Below are positions 1 through 8,681 of a stretch of 20,992 nt of DNA, in pieces. Made by a program: the position numbers and the translations under genes. Source of the DNA: Antrodiella citrinella (Eukaryota; Basidiomycota; Agaricomycetes; Polyporales; Steccherinaceae). The stretch is taken from the NCBI GenBank assembly GCA_004802725.1, contig SGPM01000417.1, positions 1-20,992 on the forward strand, read 5' to 3'. The notes under the pieces were generated by a model that saw only the letters and a list, made by a program, of their open reading frames with translations, was not told the origin of the DNA and made no database searches. Numbering within the stretch: position 1 is the stretch's first letter; every line of letters begins with the position of its first letter.

Positions 1-290
1 GAAGTATGCTACAATGTCCGAGGGAGATACGAAATACGAACGGGGGCGTGAAAGGAGGTATCGGAGGTGGGCGTATAGCTCTCGCGTGGCTCCGGACGAT
101 GCTTCGGACGTGAGTTCGAGGATTTCGGACATCGCGGGTGACGCGCGGGTCGATCGTCGGAAGCTGCAGGCGTGAGTACGAGTCGAAGTAGCAGGTGAGA
201 AGCCTTCGAAGGTGCCATGGTAGAGGCGGACGGGTGTTAGGCAGTGTGTAATAGCGGCGCGTGGGTACCAGCGAGAATCGGCGCTCATCA
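1..290. other. GC-rich region of unknown origin at window edge
   Basis: This stretch is rich in CGGA/TCGG words. The second gag copy (minus strand near 16.35 kb) stops matching gag copy 1 at about base 291, so these bases are not the original upstream part of that gag. It resembles the purine-rich style of the long LTRs, but I could not align it to them. A short open frame on the minus strand has no recognisable motif and is not called. Confidence 0.5.
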
Positions 291-1155
291 GCGGTCGTAC
301 CACAGCTCACACCGCAGTCAGCATGGATCCTCTGTGCACGGTTCACGTCACAGTCGCCGCGACTCGGTAGCTGAGGATTTCTCCACACCCCGGCGGCAGC
401 CCGCCGGACCTCCCGACGATCCTGACGACGATGGAGATTACTCCGACGCCTCCTCCTCTTACGACACCGCCGACGATGGAGCTGATGCTCCTGGCGAAGA
501 AAGAGGAGAGCGACTTTTGCGAGCCGCCACCATTACCATAGAGGAGATGGGTCGGTACTTGTATCATCTCCGACTCCAACCCTCCGCGCTGCCAGGCATG
601 TACCCGTCGCAGCAGCACCTACCTCTACCCGGACCTCGACCCGCTGTTCGGGCCACCAAGTTGAAGGATCCCGACACCTTCAACGGTGAAGATCCGTCTA
701 AGCTCCAATCATTCCTTCTACAGTGCGGATTACATTTCGTGCAGCACCCCACCGATTTTCCGCAGGACGATGATAAAATCATCTATGTCATGTCCTACCT
801 CCGTGGGCCTGCCACCGAATGGTTCTAGGTGTTCTTCCTAACCGGAACTCCCACACCGTGGGATGGAAACCTTGATGTTTTCTATGACGAGCTTCAGACG
901 AACTTCGGCCCCCATGATTCAGTCGGAGATGCCGAGGACAAAATCGAGAACTGCTGGATGCGCAACACTGAACACATCGCCATGTACATCGTCCTATTCA
1001 ACCAGCTTGCCGCCCTCACACAGTGGGATGACGCCACCCTTGCGCATCGATTCTACTGGGGACTTCCTTCCCGTATCAAGGATGAACTGGCGGCGGCCGG
1101 ACCTATACTATGCACGTGAGTTCCTTGATCAGCTACCATGATGCAAATCCACGTA
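291..1155 (+). pseudogene. Ty3/gypsy-type retrotransposon gag, copy 1, broken
   Basis: Gag is the structural protein of LTR retrotransposons and forms the particle in which reverse transcription occurs. The frame runs through an acidic, Asp/Ser-rich N-terminal part, then the block KLKDPDTFNGEDPSKLQSFL, a region around YVMSYLRGPATEWF, and WGLPSRIKDELAAAG, which together match the Retrotrans_gag layout. The frame is stopped by TAG at 826-828, where copy 2 has CAG (Gln). Near 1098-1101 it shifts by one base into the frame reading PDLYYAREFLDQL. No zinc knuckle, protease or pol follows; the sequence runs straight into an antisense helicase exon. Homology to copy 2 begins abruptly at about 291, so the native start is missing. 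An open frame begins further left, at 244, but those codons belong to other sequence. I am sure of the gag identity; family assignment beyond Ty3/gypsy-like is inference. Confidence 0.85.
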
Positions 1156-1156
1156 C

Positions 1157-1576
1157 CTGATCCAGCTGCAGAGCTTTGAGCGGGCATACTATAAAGACGA
1201 CACCACGACTCCTCACCAATGCAGCTGCTATACTGAGCATAGCAAATACCAGGGATTTGCCTGCACCAGTGCCCGCGATCACGAAAGTATGGTGTCCTTC
1301 GAGGATTTTCGTAGCGGCTTTCACCTGCCATGGTCTGGGCTTATATCCGAAAATCTCCTCAGTTGTGCTGATGTGTTTTTTCGTAGCAACTCTCCCTCCA
1401 AGATGAGGCCACGGTGGCTCGGAGATCTGTGGACGTCTCGCCTGCGGAGTCAGACTCGGTGCACGTACAGATCCGGAATCAGACTCAGTGCCGCTTGAAA
1501 CTGAAGATCGCAGACGCAGACAAGGGCACAATGCTTGCGGAGTGCGTCGGCGCCAGGGAGTAGAGAATGCAGCCAA
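1157..1576 (-). pseudogene. RecQ-like DEAD/DEAH helicase N-terminal exon, fragment
   Basis: The minus strand encodes FGYKPRPWQVKAATKIL (a Q-motif-like entry), then the Walker A ATP-binding loop AGTGAGKS, then GVVFIVCPLKALQLDQ, which fits motif Ia. These are the first motifs of the superfamily 2 RecQ-like helicases, ATP-driven 3'-5' DNA unwinding enzymes. After LQLDQ the codon CAG meets GTACGT at 1156-1151, a good donor site, so the exon probably ends at 1157. The rest of the helicase (DEAD box, motifs III-VI, RQC) is absent, because gag copy 1 lies where the next exon should be. The upstream limit is uncertain: the part from about 1410 to 1576 is Ser/Arg/Pro-rich and may be non-coding. Expanded RecQ-like genes are common in basidiomycetes, and some fungal ones are telomere-linked; which group this belongs to cannot be told. 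Confidence 0.75.
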
Positions 1577-1655
1577 AGATGTGGGGCTGTTATGGATGCC
1601 TGCGCTGACATTGGTTCCGAGTCCCGATGCAGCAGAGTGATTTGGTGTGCGTGGG

Positions 1656-2438
1656 TGTTAAGTCCGTGCGGAGACGCTACGGAGGGGGAACTGATGAAAG
1701 GACGGAGGTAGCGGAAGTGGTACGGAGGTACTACGGACGTTACTGACTGGCTCCGACAACGAGTACGGAGGCTCCGTTGAGGAGTCCGGAGGCGGAGTGG
1801 AGACGATCGGAAGGATGCCGGAGCAAAGGAAGAGAGAGGGAAGGGCGGAACGACGGGGACGAAAGGAGGGGCGACGGTTGGACGGAGACGGAGTACACGA
1901 ACACCACACAGTGGTGGGTGACGTGCTGTCGAGCTCAAGTAATGACAGAGGGTCGGAGGCCCGAGAGGAGAACACGGAAGAAACGTTAATTTACGAACTG
2001 GAGAAACGGTACAGTCCTGTCGTAGCTACTTATACTAACGGGGTATCCTACGGAGAATGGACGAAGTCCGTATCGGAGGCAGATAGTAGATAAGCGGAAA
2101 CGTGTAGGGGGCGAGGACTGTGACCGGAGGTCACTGACCGGAACATGAGGAAAACATGAACATTCGGTGAGGACAACGGAGGAAGGGATAATAAAGGAAG
2201 GAGGAGTCCAAGGGGTAAAACATACCGGATGAGGAGGAGCACGGAGGTCTCCGAAGTAGCTCCGGATGTCCGATAAGAAAACGTGAGCTCAACGGGAAAG
2301 CTCAGTAGATCATCACAGCATAAAACCCGTGAGCTCAACGTTCCTAAGTCAGAACGGACGCTACCGCGGAGGTGTCCGGGTGAACCTCGGAGGCCGGGCT
2401 CGGAGGGGTCCGGGCGGTAAGTATGCACGAATATAACA
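1656..2438 (+). repeat. Long-family LTR 1 (783 bp)
   Basis: It starts TGTTAAG and ends ATATAACA, the TG...CA form of an LTR, and matches 16794-18004, 19242-20040 and 20280-end. The motif ATAAAACCC about 115 bp before the right end lies in a stem-loop (2285-2336) and suggests plus orientation. The flanking five bases differ (GTGGG left, CTAAC right), so this is not a clean solo LTR; it is either one end of a lost element or a recombined copy. Given the Ty3/gypsy gag in the window it may belong to that class, but nothing physically links them. Confidence 0.85.
2285..2336 (+). promoter_or_regulatory. Conserved LTR stem-loop with ATAAAA in the loop
   Basis: Arm GAGCTCAACGGG (2285-2296) pairs with CCCGTGAGCTC (2326-2336), giving 11 pairs with one bulged A. 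The loop holds AAAGCTCAGTA and ends in CATAAAA. The same structure is at 17851-17902 and, with compensating changes, at 19889-19943. It may be an R-region poly(A)-type hairpin or a core promoter element; the structure is seen, the role is inferred. Confidence 0.6.
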
Positions 2439-2537
2439 CTAACCTAACTTAACCTATCAATATATTATCCAGATGAATAATCTCTCCATTGATTGAGCCT
2501 GTGATTAGTCTTCTATTATTATAGTTCATATTAGCTC

Positions 2538-2566
2538 TACCCTACCCTAAACCCTAGGGTAGGGTA
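2538..2566. repeat. Perfect telomere-like inverted repeat
   Basis: TACCCTACCCTA (2538-2549) and TAGGGTAGGGTA (2555-2566) are exact reverse complements separated by AACCC. The unit resembles the fungal telomere repeat CCCTAA with one A missing. Further CCTAA/TTAGG words lie at 2439-2460 and 2592-2614. Confidence 0.85.
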
Positions 2567-3203
2567 AACCTGTCAATTTAAAAATTGTATAAACCTAATC
2601 CTAGGTTAGGCTAAATCTGTTGACGTAAATACTGTATAACTCTAACCTGACTTGCTACACTTATTATTTCTTCCTCTTGATGTATTATCACTAGTCTGAA
2701 TACCAGTAATTAATGTCTCAATGCAATAAAAGTATCATGTCTTGTTTATAGAGTACAGCACTATAAAGTCTTATGTCTAGAATAGTGAAACATGTATAAT
2801 GAGATATAAGAACCTAGTCTACTGTGAAGTCTTCAAAATAGTATATTAATCAGTTGACTCTGAGGCTGATACTGGTATTATTAGTATAATGTAGATATGA
2901 AACTTTATAATTGATTAGATGAAGTGAATAGCTTTAGTTTGCCAGAGTGAACTGGTTAGTGTACAGAGCAACTGACGAGCGGGAAAGTGGGGAAATGAAA
3001 TACCTGCTTAAATCCTCTGAGTTGAATCGGACCCGAACTGTAGGTCGGAAACTGACTCAGTTTGTCCTTTGAATAGTAGTTATGTTAAAGACTGGAATTT
3101 AGGTAATTTGGTGTGAGAATGTATAGATTTCAAGATTATTCCACAGGAATAAAGTCTTAATCCAGAGATACAATGAGCTTACTAAGAATCAGATAGAATC
3201 TGA

Positions 3204-3514
3204 TGTTAGGTAAGTTTGAGAGAGAGAGAGAAAGAAAATATATTCAGAAACTAAGCACTTTGCTTAGGTGAAATCACTACTGTGTGATTTCTACGGGAAA
3301 CTTGGTGAGGTATACGTGCCTACCTGTGTCTACTCCCTAAGCTTCTTATATACAAAAAGAGTGGGAATTTCAAAACAATAGGACAATAGACCTTTACCCC
3401 AAAGAGAAATGTAAAATTAGAACACAAAGGTCCTAAGGGAACAATGAATGTCCATTGTCTAAGTCTAGAACAATGGAAAAGAAGAAAAAAATATAGCACA
3501 ATAGAAAGTCAACA
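3204..3514 (-). repeat. Possible LTR or LTR-like block
   Basis: On the minus strand this reads TGTTGACT at one end and CCTAACA at the other, with a TATA-like GTATATAAG at 3353-3345 and two hairpins downstream of it (3251-3290). That order fits an LTR with U3, TATA, R and U5. The flanks (TCTGA and GATAA) do not match, and I found no second copy in the window, so the boundaries are tentative. Confidence 0.3.
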
Positions 3515-4025
3515 GATAATGAGAAAAAAGATCTTGCCATTGTCTGTCTTGCTGTCCTTTATCCTGCTTGTCTTCACATGGCTTCCAAGAAATGTGATAT
3601 GAAGTTGTGGTCATAAAGACGAAAATATGGTACAGATTGGCTTTGACAGGGTATTTGACTCGTTCGGGATGCGTAGTCTATACCTCGTGACACGGATGGA
3701 AAAGGGAGATTTAAGAGGGGGAGTGGGATAGCATAGATGGAATGAGCGATGAATAGGAACGAGGATGAAGTAAACTGGCTTTGAAGAACAAATGATGAAA
3801 ACTGAAAAATCATTCCCGATCTACCACCTGACCCATTTCTCCGACAACTCCTTCTGGCAGAAACCTCTCGCCGGGTTGGTGGAACTGATGAGCCTGCTTG
3901 TCTTGACTCCTGTGGAAGTATGTCAGTTAATCGTTCTTTCCGTTAACCTATGATAATGCAGCTCACAACCAAACAGCCTAGTGACCTGAACTTATGATGA
4001 AGTAGCTAAACAATAAACAATACAT

Positions 4026-7000
4026 TCATATGTCTTGATCAAGATACATACAGTCAATGTGATACTGAGAAAGCAAAATATGAGCAACTTTCTTATGGAA
4101 TGTTTGAGTATATAAGTATACCGCTCCTGGATGAGGCTCAGCCGACTCAGCCGATTGNTGCCGGTCCGCTATTTCCTCATCTGTTTCGCTCATCAAGGCG
4201 TGATGCCTCTCCGCGCACTCNAACGTGTACGCGAGCGGATTCANNCTCATCCANTCAGTNACGGTNGCAAAACCGTACCGATCNGTAGAGAAGGGGTCCA
4301 GCTCGTCCAGATACTGTGGACGCTGGCGGTATCTATCCCCATTGGTCACATTGTGCCAATCGTGGAAGAACAGATCTGGGAATTGAATCCACAGATGACA
4401 ATCATAAAGAACGTGATCGCGCGTCTGCGGCTGGAANCCGCACACNCACTTCACTTCNCCTTCGAGGTTGAACCTTTCACGGAAGGCTCCGATCGGCGCG
4501 TGGCCGGTCACCATTCTGGTAAACCGACCCATCTCTTTGGCATTATTTGCCAAATAAGGCGACAATTTCGCCCAATGTTGCTTACCGGATTTAGCCAATT
4601 TCTGCCTCCACCGAGGACTTAGTGCAAATTGGGACCCGGCATAAGCCTTGCTNTGCACTCGCTCTTTCCATTCAGCGAATACTCCGGTCGTGACATCCGC
4701 CCTTGCCACCGACCAAGAAGTGACGTCAGGGTGATGTCCCCTGATCTTCGCCTCGCGTGTCGCATCCGACATCGAGTAACGGTCACCTTCTGTGTAACCG
4801 ACGTTCGCAGCGCCTTGCGCCTTCTCGTCAACTACGTCATTATATCCGACATGAGTGTCCATGTGACTGGGCACCCACCAAATGTGCACTTTCCTGAACG
4901 GACCCCCATTCAAGAATTGCCTGACTTCCGTGCACGCGATCGTAGACACCATCTGCATCGAATGCATTGACGGGTCCAGGATCGAGCGTACGGCTGATTC
5001 GTTGTCGCATATAACATACAACTCTTCGGTCGGGAACGTCAGCGCTTTTTTAATGCCGCTGCCAAGCCCGATCATTTCCGCGTCAAATATTGAGACACGT
5101 CCACATGCAAACGATGTGGAATCTAGCACATGGCTTCCCTGGGTAATGTGGAAAGCCGTGCCGGTCCTGTGGTCCTGTCCCTCACTTCCTCGGAACAACG
5201 ACCCGTCAGTGCACAGCAATGTCACGTCGTTCATTGTCATCACCGTATTGACTCGCGGAAGCAAGTCATTCTTGTACCACGCATCCATCGCTTTCGACCC
5301 TTTCCTGGCACCAGGAGGGCCGAATTGGATATCAATCTGGTCGCCGTGCGTATCCAGCAATCTCTTGCCTGGCTCCGCTTCATCATTCAGCGAATCGAAG
5401 TGCTCTTGCACCTTCAAACTCACATGGTTCCACCCTCCAATAGGGGTAGCTTCATCTCTCACCGTTCCCATGATCGGAAACGGCGTCTTTGTGGTTGCAT
5501 CCAACCCTAACTCNCCNCCAATCGCNGCACGCACCGCATGCGCCGANTGNAATTTGTGGGCCCTGAGACCCCACCTCGTCGCCAACTTCTTCACTTGAAG
5601 ATCCATCGGCAACAGTCCCGCCAAGAGCTCTAGGCCCCCAACAGGTGTCGTACGGAATCCACCGGTTATCCACCGGGCCGCTAGGTTTTGCACCACCTGC
5701 ATCTGCTTGATCAGCCCTTTATTCGGTTTCCGCCGCAGCAAGCCCTCAGGAGCCCACCACAGCTGAATACCGTAACACAGGACCGGAAGTATGTTGCTTA
5801 TGTACAACCTCCTCTTATTCTTCGGCGTCATACCTCTCATTGAATTGCCCAATAGGCGCAAACAATGAGTCGCACTCGTCGCTTTGGTGACACACAACTT
5901 AATGTGGTCCTTGAACTGCAACTTTTGGTCCAAAATGAACCCCAAGTACCTTATCTTGGCGCTGGGTTTGACAACCACAGGCACGCCTTCAATATTGATC
6001 GTCACATCCGGACCGAGATCCTTCTGCTCCCATCGCTTACTATTCGGCATCAAAAAGTGCACGAGCTCATTCTTGGTACGCTCCACCCTAAGGCCGAGAC
6101 GCTCCAAATCTGTCGATATTCCTTTGAACACCTTCGCCAGGAGTACCGCATTGGTCTCCAACGTTGCAGACGTCACGACAATCGCGCCGTCGTCCACATA
6201 GAACTGCATGATGCAGCCATTGATGTCAATGATCATCTCCCGATCATCATCCACCATCTTGACACGAGCATCCGTGCCCACCCATTTATGTATCGCCGCT
6301 GCAATATACAGCCCCGACAATATTGGTGACAGGGCAGAGCCCTGTCCCACTCCTAGCGGAGTGTCAATATCTTCCGAGAAGTTCTTTTGGAACCTTATCC
6401 TCGTCTTCCTATCTTTGAGATAATCATCAAAGAAGGCAACATAGCGCGGGTGGAACCCTTGCTTGCTCATGATCGCCCCAAGAAGGTCGTGATTAATGGA
6501 GGGGTAGAACTGCGCGATGTCGAACAACAGCATCGAGCATACCAGACCCTTCCGTCGTGCCTGTAGCACATGGTGCACAACATGCACACCCGCGTCTACA
6601 GTTGAATTCTGGATCGTGCCTCCGAACTGGTTCGGATGGATCACGCCATACTTTGCCCCTGGAATTGGAGCCGTGTCGCGATCATCTTCTCAAACGCCTT
6701 ACCCAGGCAATTCAGAAGGACAATCGGTCAGTACGATTTAGCTTTGCTATAATCATCTTTCCCAGGCTTGGGAATCACCACCGTGATGTTCACCTTGAAC
6801 ATCTCCGGCCACGTGCCTGAACGGAAACATTTGTTCAGGAATTTAGCGGCACCCTCCGCCGCATCTTTGACAGCCAGTATCTTCTTGAGAAGACGCCAAC
6901 CGCAATGATCAAGTCCTGGAGTGGACGTGTTTGAAGTGCCTTTGACAGCACTCAAAATCTCCGCCGCACTTACCCACGCCCATTCTCGGGTGGGTAATTG

Positions 7001-7115
7001 CGGATATGTATCCACTACTGTCGGGTCAATAGGGTTCGGCGTCATCGGATAAAACGTCTCCTTAAACATCTTGAATATATCCTCCGGTGTGTTGGACGAG
7101 CTTCTTGATGCTCTA
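4026..7115 (-). pseudogene. 5'-truncated non-LTR retrotransposon (LINE): reverse transcriptase and RNase H
   Basis: The 3' part is an intact 872-codon frame (6644-4026). Numbered from its first Met, RT motif A is FDIAQFYPS (Asp42), motif B is GVGQGSALSPI (98-108) and the catalytic FYVDD is at 148-152. An RNase H domain follows with TDGS (Asp480), DAEMIGL (Glu523), CDNESAV (Asp547) and NDVVDEKA (Asp606). The C-terminus holds TGHAPIGAFRERF and a CVCGF...H...C zinc-binding pattern common in fungal LINE proteins. The frame before it (7069-6728) carries the RT N-terminus ending in PKPGKDDYSKAKSY. It is cut by TGA at 6728-6730, just before PIVLLNCLGKAFEKMI, and a one-base shift near 6655-6665 precedes YGVIHPNQFGG. 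No endonuclease or ORF1 is present, so the copy is 5'-truncated, as is usual for LINEs. Ambiguous N bases occur at seventeen sites in the 872-codon frame. Confidence 0.93.
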
Positions 7116-7120
7116 CTTTC

Positions 7121-7242
7121 TTCTCTTTATCATATTCGGATTCCCCTCACTTCCCCCATCATTCTGATACCCTACTCGTCCATTTCCATGCTGTGGTTCT
7201 TTCTGTGTCCAAGATAGACTTGGACTTGTGTTGTTTGTGTTC
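7121..7242 (-). pseudogene. Unidentified transposon coding scrap, copy 1
   Basis: The minus strand encodes SLSWTQKEPQHGNGRVGYQ followed by NDGGSEGNPN. The plus strand at 18148-18325 encodes nearly the same peptide, so it is a dispersed coding repeat, hydrophilic and Gly/Asn-rich. It abuts the truncated 5' end of the LINE near 7115 and may be the sequence the LINE inserted into. I do not recognise the family; a linker in a retrotransposon polyprotein is one possibility. Confidence 0.55.
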
Positions 7243-7300
7243 CCCTTCCTAATGCGGACGTTCCCAGTACATAGGACGGAGTCTGAGCGCTCAGGCAACC

Positions 7301-7381
7301 TTCAGTTGCTCATCTCAGACTCCAGGTGTGTAGATATTGTCTTGCTCAATATCCAGTTCAGTTGCTCATCTCAGACTCCAG
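7301..7381 (+). repeat. 25-bp direct repeat
   Basis: The same 25 bases, beginning TTCAGTTGCTC and ending GACTCCAG, occur at 7301-7325 and 7357-7381, 56 bp apart start to start. They lie at the upstream end of gene fragment i, and the second copy is inside its open frame. A small tandem duplication is the simplest reading. Confidence 0.85.
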
Positions 7382-7740
7382 TGGTCTGTCTTAGAGTCCT
7401 CCCAAGTTGATCTACTCCTTGGTTCAACACAGCTCGAGCTTGCGGTTATTCGCGATATTGGTACTGGCTCACCTGAGCTACTTGGCTGGCTTGCCAAAGT
7501 TGTTGATGATGCCTGTGCGTACCGGCGGGATATTCGGGTATGTTACCTGTGGCCGGTATCTATGCTTTATTGCTTATTTTATATTAACAGCCCAATCATC
7601 CTGGCAAGATGGCCCAGTTTGGTATCAATACTGGCCCCTGACATGCCCGGTCTCTTGGCTGGGCCAAGAGCTTCATACACAAGCTTAGTGATGATGCCAA
7701 GGCTGCAAAAGACGAGGAAGTAAAGCTAAGTACAGAGTAA
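7337..7740 (+). pseudogene. Gene fragment i: broken two-exon gene, unknown product
   Basis: Exon 1 runs in frame to 7537 and ends AYRRDIR. A 53-bp intron (7538-7590) starts GTATGT and ends TTAACAG. Exon 2 reads PNHPGKMAQFGINTGP and is cut by TGA at 7639-7641. The frame then resumes with HARSLGWAKSFIHKLSDDA and a Lys/Glu-rich tail, stopping at TAA 7738-7740. The smooth continuation on both sides of the TGA suggests one nonsense change, possibly from CGA. The true start is unknown: the Met at 7337 lies within the directly repeated region, and earlier exons may be missing. The product is basic and probably soluble, with no catalytic motif or membrane segment. I do not recognise the family. The intron argues that it was a normally transcribed gene. 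Confidence 0.6.
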
Positions 7741-8338
7741 TACACAGTCCCAAAAAACGTACCTAAGGCAGGGGCCGAAAGGCCCAGACAGATGGCGAAA
7801 CCCCCGAAGCGAAAGAGCAGCACGGAGGACAGCAGGGGTGTGTGCAAATAGCAGAGGAGTGCCGCGAACGATCGGGTGTTGTGCTGGAAATGGGAACCGT
7901 GAAAGAACATCAGCGAGGATTAGACGACGAGTTGAGACAAAAGAACGAACACAGTAGCAGTGGTGAATCGAGAAGAGAATGAGAGAGCGAGTGCTGAACG
8001 TGAAGTTGTGAGTGAAAACAGGCTTCGGCGCCGTTCACCGCGAAATTGGGTGATAGTCCGGCGGTCAACTGCCAACGGTTGTACAGCGGCGAATTCAGCG
8101 TCTCAACCCAAGCGACCTCCCTTCGACCTGGACTGTCTACGCGCCGATTAAGATTATGAATTTTCCCTCTCGAAAGCCTCTGCGCAGGGGGTCGTTTCTC
8201 AGTGACGGTCCCGCAAAATGGGCTGCAAAACCTAATCACCACCGTTCAATCCACAGTCCCGAGGGCGGCAAAATACAGTCCTCAGATGTCCAATCTGCTC
8301 ATCACCCCTTTCGTCCTTTACCTTTTCCCACCAACATC
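7741..8338. other. Intergenic stretch, nothing recognised
   Basis: About 600 bp of mixed composition between gene fragment i and LTR A. Open frames on both strands are short and lack any motif, repeated pair or splice pattern I could use. There is no match to the other repeats of the window. Confidence 0.5.
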
Positions 8339-8677
8339 TGTTAGAATCCACAAGAGATGAAGGGAACAAGTTGATGTATTTCCAGAGACCAGAGGTGGTC
8401 TTATATACAGCTACAGGACGTTCTATGGTATTCTATACAAAGGAGAATGTCCCTACAATGTCCATTGGGATGAGGATAAAGGGATAAAGACATAAAGAGT
8501 ATAAAGAACAAAGGAAGTGGCCAAGTGATAGTGAAGTGTGAAGTGTGAAGAATGTGAAAGATGTGAAAGTGTCCACTGCAGTTCTAGACTGCTCCTCTGG
8601 CTATCACACTGAGTGGCACACAACGAGTGGCACACTGTGTCCGCTTTCAGTCAGAGTGGCTGATACCAACTCTAACA
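8339..8677 (-). repeat. Short-family LTR A (339 bp)
   Basis: Its ends are TGTTAGA and TCTAACA, a 7-bp terminal inverted repeat of TG...CA type. The TATA box TATATAAG lies on the minus strand at 8407-8400, so the LTR reads right to left. Compared with LTR B it lacks 26 bp near 8519, a loss between two short AGTGGC repeats. The flanks ACATC and AAGAT do not form a 5-bp target duplication. Such short TGTTAGA-type LTRs are typical of Ty1/copia elements in fungi, but no internal region supports a class here. Confidence 0.85.
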
Positions 8678-8681
8678 AAGA

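Larger units (their letters stand above)
2439..4025. other. AT-rich spacer, no gene seen
   Basis: About 1.6 kb of AT-rich sequence without a convincing frame. It holds telomere-like CCCTA/TAGGG words including a perfect inverted repeat at 2538-2566, a short GA microsatellite near 3218-3234, two perfect hairpins at 3251-3290, and a possible LTR-like block at 3204-3514. The region from 3520 to 4025, next to the LINE end, shows no poly(A)-type tail that I can identify. A 79-codon minus-strand frame at 3574-3813 has no motif and is left out. Confidence 0.6.

Noticed and set aside
343..782. Minus-strand proteins opposite gag copy 1
   Set aside because: They mirror the gag coding strand and reappear opposite copy 2; shadows of gag.
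1133..1200. Continuation of gag copy 1 as CKSTYLIQLQSFERAYYKDD
   Set aside because: These codons lie opposite the conserved helicase motif Ia on the minus strand, so they are probably a shadow.
1450..2428. Ser/Pro-rich minus-strand proteins in the long LTRs
   Set aside because: They recur wherever this LTR occurs, overlap its ends, and reflect its purine-rich plus strand.
4131..6820. Plus-strand open frames across the LINE
   Set aside because: All lie antisense to the RT/RNase H frame and have no motifs of their own.
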